Numbered from the stretch's first letter, positions 47,412 to 55,984 are shown. The stretch is DNA of 64,000 bases from Microbacterium excoecariae (GCF_011326725.1 NZ_JAANCO010000001.1:2145115-2209114), one strand, 5' to 3'. Notes: generated from the sequence alone by a model not told the origin. Translations and numbers: made by a program.

Positions 47412-47425
47412 GGAGCGCTCGCTCC
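47412..47425. promoter_or_regulatory. Palindrome between quinone-reductase-like and TetR genes
   Basis: GGAGCG-CT-CGCTCC is a perfect dyad in the 99-base divergent region; a likely but weakly supported TetR operator. Confidence 0.45.
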
Positions 47426-47473
47426 ACATCACATGCTAACGCAACAACTGGAGGATCTATTCCGCTTGGTAGC

Positions 47474-48157
47474 ATGTTCGTCGTGGACCCCAAATCGACC
47501 GCCGCGCCCAAGCCTTTGCGCGCGGACGCCGAACGCAACCGGCGGGCCATCATCGACGCCGCCGAGCGCGTCTTCGCCACCGAGGGGACGTCCGTCACGC
47601 TGGAACACGTCGCCGACGTCGCCGGCGTCGGTGTCGGAACGATCTACCGCCGATTCGCGTCACTGGCGGATCTCGTCACCGTGGTGATGGAGGCCAAGAT
47701 CTCGCGGTACGCCGACCGGAGCGAAGAAGCGGCCGCGCAAGCGATCAGCCAACCGTGGCAGGCCTTCGAAGGGCACGTCATGTTCATGCTCGAGCAGCAG
47801 GCGACCGATCTCGCCTTCAGCGAACTCATCCTCAGCCCGCGCGGGGCGACCTCTCTCTTCCGCAGCGAGATCGGGCGTGCGCTGGACGCGAGCATCGTCC
47901 TCGTCGAGCGCGTGAAGACCGCGGGCATGCTCCGACCCGCCTTCGACCACAGCGATCTGTACATGCTGCTGAACGCCAACGCGGGAGTCGTCCGCGGCAT
48001 GGGCGCGACCGCCCCGAGCACCTGGCGGCGCTTCGGCGACTACATGCTGCAGGCGTTCCGCCACGACGGCGAGCGACCCCTCACTCCCCCGTCCCCGCAG
48101 TGGACACGCGCGAGCGCGGCCCGGGCTGCCGCGCACCCAACTTTCGATCGCGACTGA
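47474..48157 (+). CDS. TetR/AcrR family regulator
   Basis: 227 aa; N-terminal TetR helix-turn-helix (about 20-75: RAIIDAAERVFATEGTSVTLEHVADVAGVGVGTIYRRF), of which ATEGTSVTLEHVADVAGVGV is the conserved part; C-terminal ligand domain with a hydrophobic core, then a Pro/Ala-rich tail. A start at GTG 47483 is also possible. Divergent from the quinone-reductase-like gene. Confidence 0.9.
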   Translation: MFVVDPKSTAAPKPLRADAERNRRAIIDAAERVFATEGTSVTLEHVADVAGVGVGTIYRRFASLADLVTVVMEAKISRYADRSEEAAAQAISQPWQAFEGHVMFMLEQQATDLAFSELILSPRGATSLFRSEIGRALDASIVLVERVKTAGMLRPAFDHSDLYMLLNANAGVVRGMGATAPSTWRRFGDYMLQAFRHDGERPLTPPSPQWTRASAARAAAHPTFDRD

Positions 48158-48196
48158 CCCAGGGCCCGCCGCCCGACTGCCGAGGCCAGGCACCCT

Positions 48197-49165
48197 TCAC
48201 ACGCGCTGACCACTGTGCGCTTGGTCGGCCGCCGGTCCTGCGGAGCGCGGGTGCCGCACGATCGAGGTGGCAAGCATGCGCGCGGCGCGCGTGATTGTCG
48301 AGTCCGACAGACCGCCCCCAGCGCGCCACGCACAGTTCACGATGCGAGCCGGCGCCCCCGGCAACGGCAACTCCCGAGTCCGCCCGTCCTCACGATGCGG
48401 GGCGACGACCGTGGCCGGCAGCAACGCGAGGCCGCGCCCGTGCGCGACGAGTTCGGCGAGAGTATCCAATCCGTCGAACTCCCATCGCACGCGAGGGCTC
48501 AGTCCCTCACGCGCAAGCCACGCATCGGCGAACTCCCGCGAAAAGCTCCCCTCCGTCGCCGAGAGGAACGGCATCGTTGCGAGGGCCTCACTTACCAGAG
48601 CGACCGCGGACTCATCCCGAGGCGCATCTCCAGCCCCCCGCGGCGCGGCCAGAACGAGGGAGTCCTCGAAACACCGCTCGACCTCCAACCGGCTGTCGAG
48701 CCCGGCGGACCGCGTTCCCCAGTCATCGACGACCGCGATGTCGACAGTCGCCTCGACCAGAGCTCGTTGCGCCTGCGGCGTGGACGACTGCACCAGCACG
48801 ACGTCGAGCAGCGGCTCACGCGCGCGCATGCCCGCGACAGCGGCCGCGACGGTCCCGGCCAACGAGGGGATCGCGGCCACCACGATCCTCCCGCTCAGCC
48901 GCCCCACGGCGGCGGTGGCGCGAGAGCGCGCCACCTCGAGCGCGCCGATGACGTCACCGGCCGAAGCCAGGAACTCCAGCCCGGCGGCATTCAGCCGCGC
49001 ACTCTTCGGCCCGCGGTCGATGAGCGGCACCCCAACCTCGCGTTCGAGCGCAGACAACTGCTGCGATACCCCTGACGCGGTGTAACCCAGCGCGAGCGCC
49101 GCGCCGGCGATCGATCCCTGCTCTTCCAAGGCACGCAGTGCCACGACGCCTCGCAGATCATGCAT
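48197..49165 (-). CDS. LysR-type transcriptional regulator
   Basis: 322 aa. N-terminal winged helix (1-60; LRALEEQGSIAGAALALGYT then SGVSQQLSALEREVGVPL), C-terminal periplasmic-binding-like effector domain with IVVAAIPSLAGTVAAAV at the hinge and a C-terminal tail of about 25 residues. Divergent from an Asp/Glu racemase-type gene with a 13-bp palindrome between them, the standard LysR arrangement. Confidence 0.92.
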   Translation of the reverse strand: MHDLRGVVALRALEEQGSIAGAALALGYTASGVSQQLSALEREVGVPLIDRGPKSARLNAAGLEFLASAGDVIGALEVARSRATAAVGRLSGRIVVAAIPSLAGTVAAAVAGMRAREPLLDVVLVQSSTPQAQRALVEATVDIAVVDDWGTRSAGLDSRLEVERCFEDSLVLAAPRGAGDAPRDESAVALVSEALATMPFLSATEGSFSREFADAWLAREGLSPRVRWEFDGLDTLAELVAHGRGLALLPATVVAPHREDGRTRELPLPGAPARIVNCAWRAGGGLSDSTITRAARMLATSIVRHPRSAGPAADQAHSGQRV

Positions 49166-49172
49166 GACTCGA

Positions 49173-49185
49173 GCTTATGGTAAGC
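49173..49185. promoter_or_regulatory. LysR operator candidate
   Basis: GCTTA-TGG-TAAGC, a perfect 5-bp-arm dyad of 13 bases, lies eight bases from the LysR start and about 50 bases before the racemase start. It overlaps ATG 49177, which speaks against that codon being the racemase start. Confidence 0.5.
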
Positions 49186-49236
49186 GTCACGAATGCGCGC
49201 TTTTCTGTTGGCCTCACGCGTCATAGCGTCGAACCC

Positions 49237-50115
49237 ATGACGATCTCGATCACGCCCGCACTGTCGTCGAAGCGCCCCATGCAGTTCGCGCGACCGGCAC
49301 CCACCCTGGGGATCCTCGGCGGCATGGGCCCGCTGGCGGGCGCTGAGTTCTTCCACCGTCTGAGCGCGGCGTTCCCGGCTTCGTCCGACCAGCAGCATCC
49401 GGTCGTCCATCTCCTGTCGAATCCCCGGATCATGTCGCGATCGAGCGCGGTGCTCTCCGAGGACCAGGGTCACCACGAGGCCGTCGAAGGCGAGATCCGC
49501 GCGGGTGTCGAGGCGCTGATCAGCCTGGGCGCCGACGTCATCGCCGTCCCCTGCAACACGGCGCACCACTTCATCGACCGCTTCCACGACGACGTGTTCG
49601 CCGCCCACCCCGGCCATGTCGCTCGCAGGCACACGAACGATCGACCGCCCGCTGTCCTCGCGCACATCGTCGACGCCACCATCGACCGTCTCGCGCGATC
49701 TGGGCACGCAGCCGGGTGGCTGCTGGCCACGCGGGGGACCGTCTGCTCGCAGATCTACACAGCCCGTGCCACGGCCCGCGCGATCGACCTGAGACTTCCC
49801 GACGAACGGGTGCAGGATGCCGTGGACCGCTGTATCGCCGCGGTAAAGGCGGGACGAACCGACGAAGCGGCCTCGCTCGCCGCCGACGTCGCCGAGTCGC
49901 TGACCGGGCTCGCCGATTTCCCTCTAATTGCCGCGTGCACCGAACTGCCGATCGCGTTCGCCGCCGGAGGCACCCCTATCCCCCACATATCCAGCATCGA
50001 CGCGCTCGTCGATCACACGATCTCGCTCCTCCAGCGTGGGCGAGAGGGGATCGACGAGCGCGCGCCCGTTGCTCAGCGCGACGCGGCCAAAGACCTCCTG
50101 CGCGAGGCAGACTGA
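49237..50115 (+). CDS. Aspartate/glutamate racemase family protein
   Basis: 292 aa from ATG 49237 (MTISITPALSSKRPMQF). PLP-independent racemase fold: LGILGGMGPLAGAEFF at the N-terminus and the two catalytic Cys in VPCNTAHHF (first half) and ACTELPIAF (second half). A 50-residue C-terminal end with acidic/Arg residues is ordinary. No ribosome binding site is visible. Regulated probably by the divergent LysR protein. Substrate could be aspartate, glutamate or another amino acid. Confidence 0.88.
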   Translation: MTISITPALSSKRPMQFARPAPTLGILGGMGPLAGAEFFHRLSAAFPASSDQQHPVVHLLSNPRIMSRSSAVLSEDQGHHEAVEGEIRAGVEALISLGADVIAVPCNTAHHFIDRFHDDVFAAHPGHVARRHTNDRPPAVLAHIVDATIDRLARSGHAAGWLLATRGTVCSQIYTARATARAIDLRLPDERVQDAVDRCIAAVKAGRTDEAASLAADVAESLTGLADFPLIAACTELPIAFAAGGTPIPHISSIDALVDHTISLLQRGREGIDERAPVAQRDAAKDLLREAD

Positions 50116-50132
50116 GCAGCCGCGCTTCGACG

Positions 50133-50999
50133 TCAGGCGCTGTGGTGGGAGAACAGGTCGTTGTCTTCGCTGTAGCGGTCGGCCCGGAGCGCCCTCAGCG
50201 TCGACATGTCATCGTCAGAGATCACGAAGTCGACCTGCGAATTGCTGAGCATGTGCGCGGGATTGGCGGTCTTCGGCAGGGACACCGTCCCAAGCTGCAG
50301 GGTGTAACGGATGCAGAGCTGCGGGACCGTCACCCCGTAGCGGCCTGCCATCGCCGTGACCTCGCCGTTGCTCAGCATCTCGCCGTGCGCGATCGGCGAG
50401 TATGCCTCCACCTGGATGCCCCGGGCTCGGCAGTATTCGATGAGCTCGCTCGGGGTGTTGCCCGGATGCGCGAGGACCTGGTTCACCTGCGGAGCGACCC
50501 GTGCGCCCGAGAGGATGTTCTCGATGTCGGCGGGGAGGAAGTTCGACACCCCTATGGCGCGGATCCGGCCCGCCTCGTAGGCGTCCTCCAGCGCAGCCCA
50601 CGCCTGACGGTTGCCGTCGGAGTAGTCCCCGCCGCGGAAGTCGTCCCACGGCTGCGGGCCGTGGATGAGCATGAGGTCGACATACCCGATGTCGAGTGTC
50701 GCGAGGGACCCCTCGATCGCGGCCGCCGCCCCGGCGCGGTCCTTGATCTCCGCGGCGAGCTTGGTCGTGACGAACAGCTGCTCTCGCGGGACCCCACTTG
50801 TGCGCACGCCCTCGCCGAGCCCGCGTTCATTCCCATACGCCTGCGCGGAGTCGATTCCGCGGTAGCCAATCCGCACGGCCGCGCGCACCGCCTCTGCCAC
50901 GGATGCGTCGCTGATCTGCCAGGTGCCTAAGCCGAGCCGGGGAATCGCCACCCCGTTGGCGAGGGTGTATGTCTCATCCAGGATCATCGTTGAGCTCAC
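50133..50999 (-). CDS. Aldo/keto reductase
   Basis: 288 aa TIM-barrel NADPH reductase. Catalytic tetrad in IDSAQAYGNE (Asp and Tyr), VTTKL (Lys) and MLIHGPQ (His); AYSPIAHGEML and the NADPH tail SLPKTANPAHM close the barrel. Resembles the 2,5-diketo-gluconate reductase group. An ATG at 50987 is equally possible. Convergent with the racemase gene, 17 bases apart. Confidence 0.92.
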   Translation of the reverse strand: MSSTMILDETYTLANGVAIPRLGLGTWQISDASVAEAVRAAVRIGYRGIDSAQAYGNERGLGEGVRTSGVPREQLFVTTKLAAEIKDRAGAAAAIEGSLATLDIGYVDLMLIHGPQPWDDFRGGDYSDGNRQAWAALEDAYEAGRIRAIGVSNFLPADIENILSGARVAPQVNQVLAHPGNTPSELIEYCRARGIQVEAYSPIAHGEMLSNGEVTAMAGRYGVTVPQLCIRYTLQLGTVSLPKTANPAHMLSNSQVDFVISDDDMSTLRALRADRYSEDNDLFSHHSA

Positions 51000-51135
51000 T
51001 TCTGTCGGTCTTCTTCAAGCACGGAGCGACCCGTGTCGAGCGAAGGATCGTGTCTGCGTTTCACGATAGGAGCGCGTCGCTCCGGCTGGGGCGTCCTGAC
51101 GGGGCCCCTCATGCCGTCCGGGGTTTCTGGCGTGC

Positions 51136-52325
51136 TTACGCGCGTGCTCCTGATGCGCGGTCCGCCCGCGTGCGGAATCCGTGCGTGCGCGCGAAGAGGA
51201 CCACCACCAGGGAGACGACCGCGAGGACCGCCGCGGTCCACGGCAGCGACTGCGGCCCCCAGCCGGTCAAGACGAGGCCCCCTGCGATGCCGCCAGCAGC
51301 CATACCGACGTTCCAGGTCACCACCGACAGCGACTGCGCGACATCCCCCGCGCGGCCGGCCGCTTCGGCGAGCGCCGTCTGCACCAGCGTCGCGACACCG
51401 CCGAACGCGAGCCCCCACGAGCCGGCCGCGACGAACACCAGAGCCGCGTGCTCCTCGACGACCGCGAGCATCGTCATGGCGACCGCGAACAGTGCGGCGC
51501 TCGCGACCATCAGGATCCGCAGGTGCCCATCGATGAGTGCCCCGGTGACCCAGATACTCAGTAGCGACGCCGCTCCGAACACGAGGAGCACGACGTCGAT
51601 GCGGTCGCCCAGACTCACCGCAGAGAGATAGGGGGCGATGTAGCTGTAGACGATGTTGTGCGCGGCTACCAGGGCCAGGATCACCGCAAGGATCGCTGCG
51701 ACCCCGGGCAGGCGAAGAGTACGGGAGATCGAGGGGCGGTCGCCGCGGCCAGTGCCGGGGAAGGCCGGTACGGCCGCCAGAATCCACCCGATGAGCCCGA
51801 AAGCGATGACCGTGAGCGCCGCGAACGCGAGCCGCCATCCGACAAGACCCGCAAGGAAGGTTCCGGCCGGAACGCCGATGGACAGGGCGACGGGGGGGTG
51901 CCGGCCATCGCGATAGCCATCGCCCGTCCCCGCTGGCCGGGTGCGACCATCCGGCGGGCGTAGCCGGCGAGCAGCGCCCACACGAGACCCGCGACGACAC
52001 CGGCCCCGAAACGCGCGACCATCGTGAGGAGGTAGTCGGTCGACAGCGCGGTGACGAGGTTGGTCAGCGCGAATCCGGCCACGGCGGTGAGCAGCAGCCG
52101 GCGCCTCGGCCACCCGATGGTCGCCATCGTGAGCGGGATCGCCGCCGCGGCTGAGCCGATGGCGTAGACCGTGACGGTCTGGCCGGCGGCGGACGGCGTG
52201 ACACCCAGGTCGGCACTCATAGCGGGCAGGATGCCGGCGGGCATCGCCTCGGTCATCACGGTCACGAACCCCGCGGTCGCCAGCGCCAACAGCCCTGCCC
52301 ATGGCAACCGGGCCTGCTCAATCAC
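51136..52325 (-). pseudogene. MFS transporter, frameshifted in a run of seven G/C
   Basis: Two overlapping frames together make one DHA1-family exporter of about 395 aa. The first 145 or so residues (MIEQARLPWAGLLALATAGF to GRAMAIAMAGTP) are read in the frame starting at 52325; the rest (VALSIGVPAGTFLAGLVGWR to the TAA at 51136) is read in the other frame. The switch falls in a homopolymer at 51892-51898 (seven G on the plus strand). A normal GTPVALS would need five or eight C on the coding strand. Either a sequencing error, a real inactivation or a phase-variable tract. It follows the MmyB-type regulator gene 72 bases upstream on the same strand. Confidence 0.88.
51892..51898. repeat. G7 homopolymer at the frameshift point
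   Basis: Run of seven G on the plus strand inside the MFS gene; the reading frame changes here. Confidence 0.85.
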
Positions 52326-52397
52326 CTATAGCTCGTCCGCTTCGTTTCGGGTCCCGGCGCACCGCCGCCCGCAATCGAGCGCCGCCTGAACCGGGGT

Positions 52398-53291
52398 TCA
52401 CGGCGTGGGCTCGTCGACTTTCGCCGGCTGTCCGTCGAGCGAGACCTCATGTCGACTCCTCGCCCAAGCGGGAAGGAGAGCCAGGCGATCCGCGTCGGGG
52501 GTTCCCGGCCCCGCGCTATAGGTGACGATGGACAACCCGTCCTCGCCGGGCAGCTGCCACCCGTCGAACGCGACCTGGATCGCCCCGACTCCAGGGTGAT
52601 TGAACGTCTTGACGCCACTCCGATGCTCGTGCACGTCGTGCGCCGCCCAGTCTTGACGGAAGTGCGCGCTACGGGTCGACAACTCTCCGATCAGCGCGGT
52701 GAGCTCTTCGTCGAGCGGGTTGCGCCCGACCTCCAGGCGAAGCATCGCCGCCGTCATCCGACGTGCTTGGGCCCAATCGGCGTAGAACGTTTGCGCCCGG
52801 GGGTCCAGGAACGTCGTGCGGGCAATGTTCGGGCGAGTATCCGTGTCGAAGTGGATGACGTACAGCGCGCGTCCGGCTTCGTTTGCGGCGACGATGTCGT
52901 GTGGCGCGTTGTAGACGACCGCAGGCAGAGCCAAGCTGTCCAGCACTCGCTGGACGGACTCTCTCACCGCGCGAGGCTGGCGCACTTGCGCGACGGACAG
53001 GCCCGATGCCCCGGCACGCCGAGCAAGGTCGAAGAGGTGCTCCTGTTCAAGGTCGTTCAGCAGCAACGCCCTGGCGATGGCGTTCAGAACGCTCTCGGAG
53101 GCGCTCCGGATGTTGCCTCGTTCGAGGCGCGTGTAGTAGTCCACGCTCACCCCGGCCAGCATGGCCACTTCCTCGCGCCGCAACCCCGGCACGCGGCGAT
53201 CCCCACCCACATCCGCCAATCCGACCTCACCCGGGGTGACCTGAGCGCGCCGGGTGATCAGGAACTCGCGAACATCGTCCTTCACCGTCAT
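52398..53291 (-). CDS. XRE-family regulator with MmyB-like ligand-binding domain
   Basis: 297 aa from ATG 53291 (MTVKDDVREFLITRRAQVTP). HTH region GDRRVPGLRREEVAMLAGVSVDYYTRLERG (conserved part RVPGLRREEVAMLAGVSV) and a C-terminal MmyB/PAS-like domain; paralogue of the protein at 27948, with which it shares most of the HTH and the block AAHDVHEHRSGVKTFNHPGVG. An upstream start at 53387 would add non-family sequence. It is the first gene of a unit with the broken MFS gene. Confidence 0.92.
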   Translation of the reverse strand: MTVKDDVREFLITRRAQVTPGEVGLADVGGDRRVPGLRREEVAMLAGVSVDYYTRLERGNIRSASESVLNAIARALLLNDLEQEHLFDLARRAGASGLSVAQVRQPRAVRESVQRVLDSLALPAVVYNAPHDIVAANEAGRALYVIHFDTDTRPNIARTTFLDPRAQTFYADWAQARRMTAAMLRLEVGRNPLDEELTALIGELSTRSAHFRQDWAAHDVHEHRSGVKTFNHPGVGAIQVAFDGWQLPGEDGLSIVTYSAGPGTPDADRLALLPAWARSRHEVSLDGQPAKVDEPTP

Positions 53292-53440
53292 ATTCCACAG
53301 CGTATGCACGTTCGACCCTGCGATGGGAGGCTCTGGCGTGCCACCCCAGATCGATCGGGTGTCCGGTGGCTTTGCCCAGCCTCCCACCGCGACATGCCTG
53401 CTGCGGTCACGACCGCGGTCGCGTCACACCACCCACGGTG

Positions 53441-54151
53441 CTATCGGTGGTGCGCAGGCATGTCGTCGCGGGTCCCGAGAGGCGCGGCGCGCGCCATAGC
53501 CCGCGACAGTGCCTCGTCATCCGGCGGGGGCGGCAACAGCTTCACGTCGACCCCCGGGGCCGCGAACCCTCGAATCAGGTGAGCGAGGAGCCGCCGCCAG
53601 GCATCCGGGGCCGCGGTCGCGGTCGCACTCACGACCCCCGCGTTGGCGAACAACACCAGGATCAGGTCCTGGGAGACGAAGTCGGCACGGAGCGCACCCG
53701 TTCCGCGCGCCCGCTCGATGATCGCCAAGAACCCCTCGTACGCCTCCCGGCGCCGCTCCTCGAACGATTCCGCGCCGGGGAACGTCGTGATCATGACATC
53801 CGCGAAGCCGCGATCTGTCGCCTGCATTCCGCAGACCATCGTGATGTAGTCGACGAATCCCTGCCACGCGTCCGATTCGCCGAGCGCGACGCGCGTCGCG
53901 CTCAGATACGCATCCATCTTCTCGGTGAACACCGCCTCGATGAGCTCGGACGTCGTGCTGAAGTGGCGGAACACGGTCGCCTTCCCCAGCCCCGCCGCGC
54001 GCGCGATCGCCGCCATCGGGACCCCGAGCCCTCCCGCCGCGTAGAGGTCGCGAGCCGCAGCGAGGATGCGCTGCCGATTCCGCTGCGCATCCGCGCGCTG
54101 CATCGGCGCGTCGGCATCGGTGGGAGGACTGCCGAAATCTGGCGCGGACAT
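53441..54151 (-). CDS. TetR/AcrR family regulator
   Basis: 236 aa. HTH at about 20-70 (QRILAAARDLYAAGGLGVPM, then IARAAGLGKATVFRHF); ligand domain and a Pro/Arg-rich tail. Its start lies 92 bases from a divergent SDR-like gene with a very strong palindrome between them. Its stop overlaps an inverted repeat (CACCACC 53427-53433 with GGTGGTG 53446-53452), which may act as terminator. Confidence 0.92.
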   Translation of the reverse strand: MSAPDFGSPPTDADAPMQRADAQRNRQRILAAARDLYAAGGLGVPMAAIARAAGLGKATVFRHFSTTSELIEAVFTEKMDAYLSATRVALGESDAWQGFVDYITMVCGMQATDRGFADVMITTFPGAESFEERRREAYEGFLAIIERARGTGALRADFVSQDLILVLFANAGVVSATATAAPDAWRRLLAHLIRGFAAPGVDVKLLPPPPDDEALSRAMARAAPLGTRDDMPAHHR

Positions 54152-54165
54152 GAACTCATCGTACT

Positions 54166-54187
54166 AAACGAAACCCCCGTTTCGTTT
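54166..54187. promoter_or_regulatory. TetR operator (22-bp palindrome)
   Basis: AAACGAAAC-CCCC-GTTTCGTTT, perfect 9-base arms, 15 bases from the TetR start. A third half-site, GTTTCATTT, lies further on at 54222-54230, just before the SDR ribosome binding site. Autoregulation and control of the SDR gene are inferred from placement. Confidence 0.75.
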
Positions 54188-54243
54188 GTGCTAGCGTCGG
54201 CGACAGAGAAGCGGACCGACCGTTTCATTTATTGGAGGATGTC

Positions 54244-54921
54244 ATGTCGACAATCGCCATCGTCGGCGCGGGCGAGGGCCTCGGGCTCGCCATCGCCCAG
54301 ACCTTCGGCGCGCACGGGTTCGACGTCGCGCTGATCGCACGCAGCCCCGAGAAGCTCGCCACGCTGGTCGAGCGACTGAGCGAGGACGGCATCACCGCCG
54401 CCGCCTTCCCCGCGGACGTCCGCGACCGCGGAGGTCTCGCCCAGGCGCTGAAAGATGCAGCGGCACGCTTCGGCGGCATCGATGTACTGGAGTACTCCCC
54501 CGTGTCCAAGGGCGGCGGCGGAGGCCTCGCCTCGCCCGCCCAGGCGACGCCCGAGGACTTCCAGCGGGAGATCGACTCCCAGCTGCTCGGCGCCGTCGCG
54601 GCGACGCAGGCCGTCCTCCCCGCGATGCGCGAGGCCGGCGCCGGAACGCTGCTCTTCACAACGGGAGCCGGGTCGGTGCGCCCGGTCCCGATGCTCGGGA
54701 ACGTCAATGCGGCGGCGGCAGCCCTGCGCAACTGGGCGATCAACCTGAACCAGGAGCTCACCGACACCGGCATCTATGCCGCCCACGTCGCCATCGATGT
54801 CTCCATCGACGTCGCGGTAATCCCCGGCATCCCGGTCGCTCCCGCGTCATCGATCGCCGCGGCGTACTGGGACCTGCACGTCGCCCGCGACGAGAGCGAG
54901 TTCATCTACTCCGCGGGGTGA
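54244..54921 (+). CDS. Atypical SDR-like NAD(P)-binding protein lacking YxxxK
   Basis: 225 aa from ATG 54244 with GGAGG five bases upstream. Rossmann motif AIVGAGEGLGLAIAQTFG, PADVRD, LEYSP in place of NNAG, and GAGSVRPV followed by NVNAAAAALRNWAINLNQEL where YxxxK would be; Tyr and Lys are both absent. The closest relative in the window is the protein at 27272. Divergent from the TetR gene that probably represses it. Confidence 0.85.
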   Translation: MSTIAIVGAGEGLGLAIAQTFGAHGFDVALIARSPEKLATLVERLSEDGITAAAFPADVRDRGGLAQALKDAAARFGGIDVLEYSPVSKGGGGGLASPAQATPEDFQREIDSQLLGAVAATQAVLPAMREAGAGTLLFTTGAGSVRPVPMLGNVNAAAAALRNWAINLNQELTDTGIYAAHVAIDVSIDVAVIPGIPVAPASSIAAAYWDLHVARDESEFIYSAG

Positions 54922-54935
54922 GGCACATTCGGGAA

Positions 54936-54968
54936 AGGCGGCTCCACCGCAGGTCGGGGGAGCCGCCT
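54936..54968 (+). terminator. Terminator after the SDR-like gene
   Basis: 10-bp perfect stem (54936-54945 with 54959-54968), 13-base loop, 15 bases after the stop. The following 54969-55112 has no gene. Confidence 0.65.
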
Positions 54969-55112
54969 CATCTCACCGTCGTCTCGCTGGTCGATCCATT
55001 TTGCCGAGCGCGGAGCATCCAAGGATGCGCGACGTGCCGACGCTCATTGACCGACCGCGGCGAGGTGCGTTCGGGCGTGAGGACCGGAGCGGATTCATCG
55101 CGGCACCCCGGT

Positions 55113-55880
55113 CTACGCGGCCGAGAGCCCCGCGTCGACATTGACCGTGATCCCCGTGATGCCGGATGCCTCGTCCGAACACAGCCACAGGAACGAGTCG
55201 GCGATCTCGGACGGCTTGAGCATCCGCCCCATCGGCTGAATCCCGGCGACGAACGCCTTCTGCTCCTCCGGGGTGAGGTGCGCCTCGACCGCCGGCGTCA
55301 GCGTCATGCCAGGCGCGACCGCGTTGACGCGGATACCGCGATCGGCGTACATCAGGGCCGCGTACCGCGTGAGCTGGATGACGCTGGCCTTCGCCGCGGC
55401 GTACGCCACCGACGACGTGAGAGTGGGACGAACGCCGGCCATGGACGCCGTGTTGCCGATGACGCCGCTCCCCTGCGCCAGCATCTGCGCGATCTGCGCA
55501 CGCATGCCGTAGAACGTCGATTCGGATGACAGCGCGAAGGTCGCCCGCCACGCCGCCGGGTCGAGGTCCTCGAGGGGGCCGCCGGATGTGTCACCCCGGC
55601 CGGGACCACCGACGTTATTGATCGCGACGTCCAGCCGTCCCCACTCATTCACGACGTCCGCAACGATTCGCGTCGCGTCGTCGGGATCGGTCGCGTCCGC
55701 GCGCCCAAAGCGAACGTCGTGACCGCCCGCACGCAGCTCAGCCTCCAACGACTGACCCACCTCGTTCGAGATATCGGTGAACATCACCCGCGCGCCCTCG
55801 CGCACCATCCCGTCGAGGATCGCTCTCCCGATCCCCGATGCTCCGCCCGTCACCAGGACGACCTTGTTCTCGTACCGCAT
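55113..55880 (-). CDS. SDR family oxidoreductase (FabG-like)
   Basis: 255 aa classical SDR with complete active site: VTGGASGIGRAI, INNVGG (NNxG), Ser in GNTASMAG, catalytic YAAAK, VNAVAPGMTLTP, and the typical C-terminus ITGITVNVDAGLSA. Asp in FTDIS after strand 2 suggests NAD+. Divergent from a TetR gene 104 bases away. No ribosome binding site stronger than AGGAG at about 55889 (minus strand). Confidence 0.93.
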   Translation of the reverse strand: MRYENKVVLVTGGASGIGRAILDGMVREGARVMFTDISNEVGQSLEAELRAGGHDVRFGRADATDPDDATRIVADVVNEWGRLDVAINNVGGPGRGDTSGGPLEDLDPAAWRATFALSSESTFYGMRAQIAQMLAQGSGVIGNTASMAGVRPTLTSSVAYAAAKASVIQLTRYAALMYADRGIRVNAVAPGMTLTPAVEAHLTPEEQKAFVAGIQPMGRMLKPSEIADSFLWLCSDEASGITGITVNVDAGLSAA

Positions 55881-55941
55881 TCAGACTCCTGTGTGCTCAT
55901 TTGGCGCGCCGCATTGCGCAATCCGGAACAGACTACCCGAA

Positions 55942-55954
55942 AATCTGTCAGATT
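55942..55954. promoter_or_regulatory. TetR operator candidate
   Basis: AATCTG-T-CAGATT, a perfect dyad of 13 bases in the A+T-rich middle of the divergent region. TAAT at 55961-55964 nearby looks like part of a -10 element. Confidence 0.5.
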
Positions 55955-55984
55955 CTGTCATAATTGAGATCGAGGAGGACGAAC

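Noticed and set aside
49177..49236. Upstream ATG as start of the racemase gene
   Set aside because: It lies inside the palindromic operator candidate, has no ribosome binding site and adds 20 residues absent from the family.
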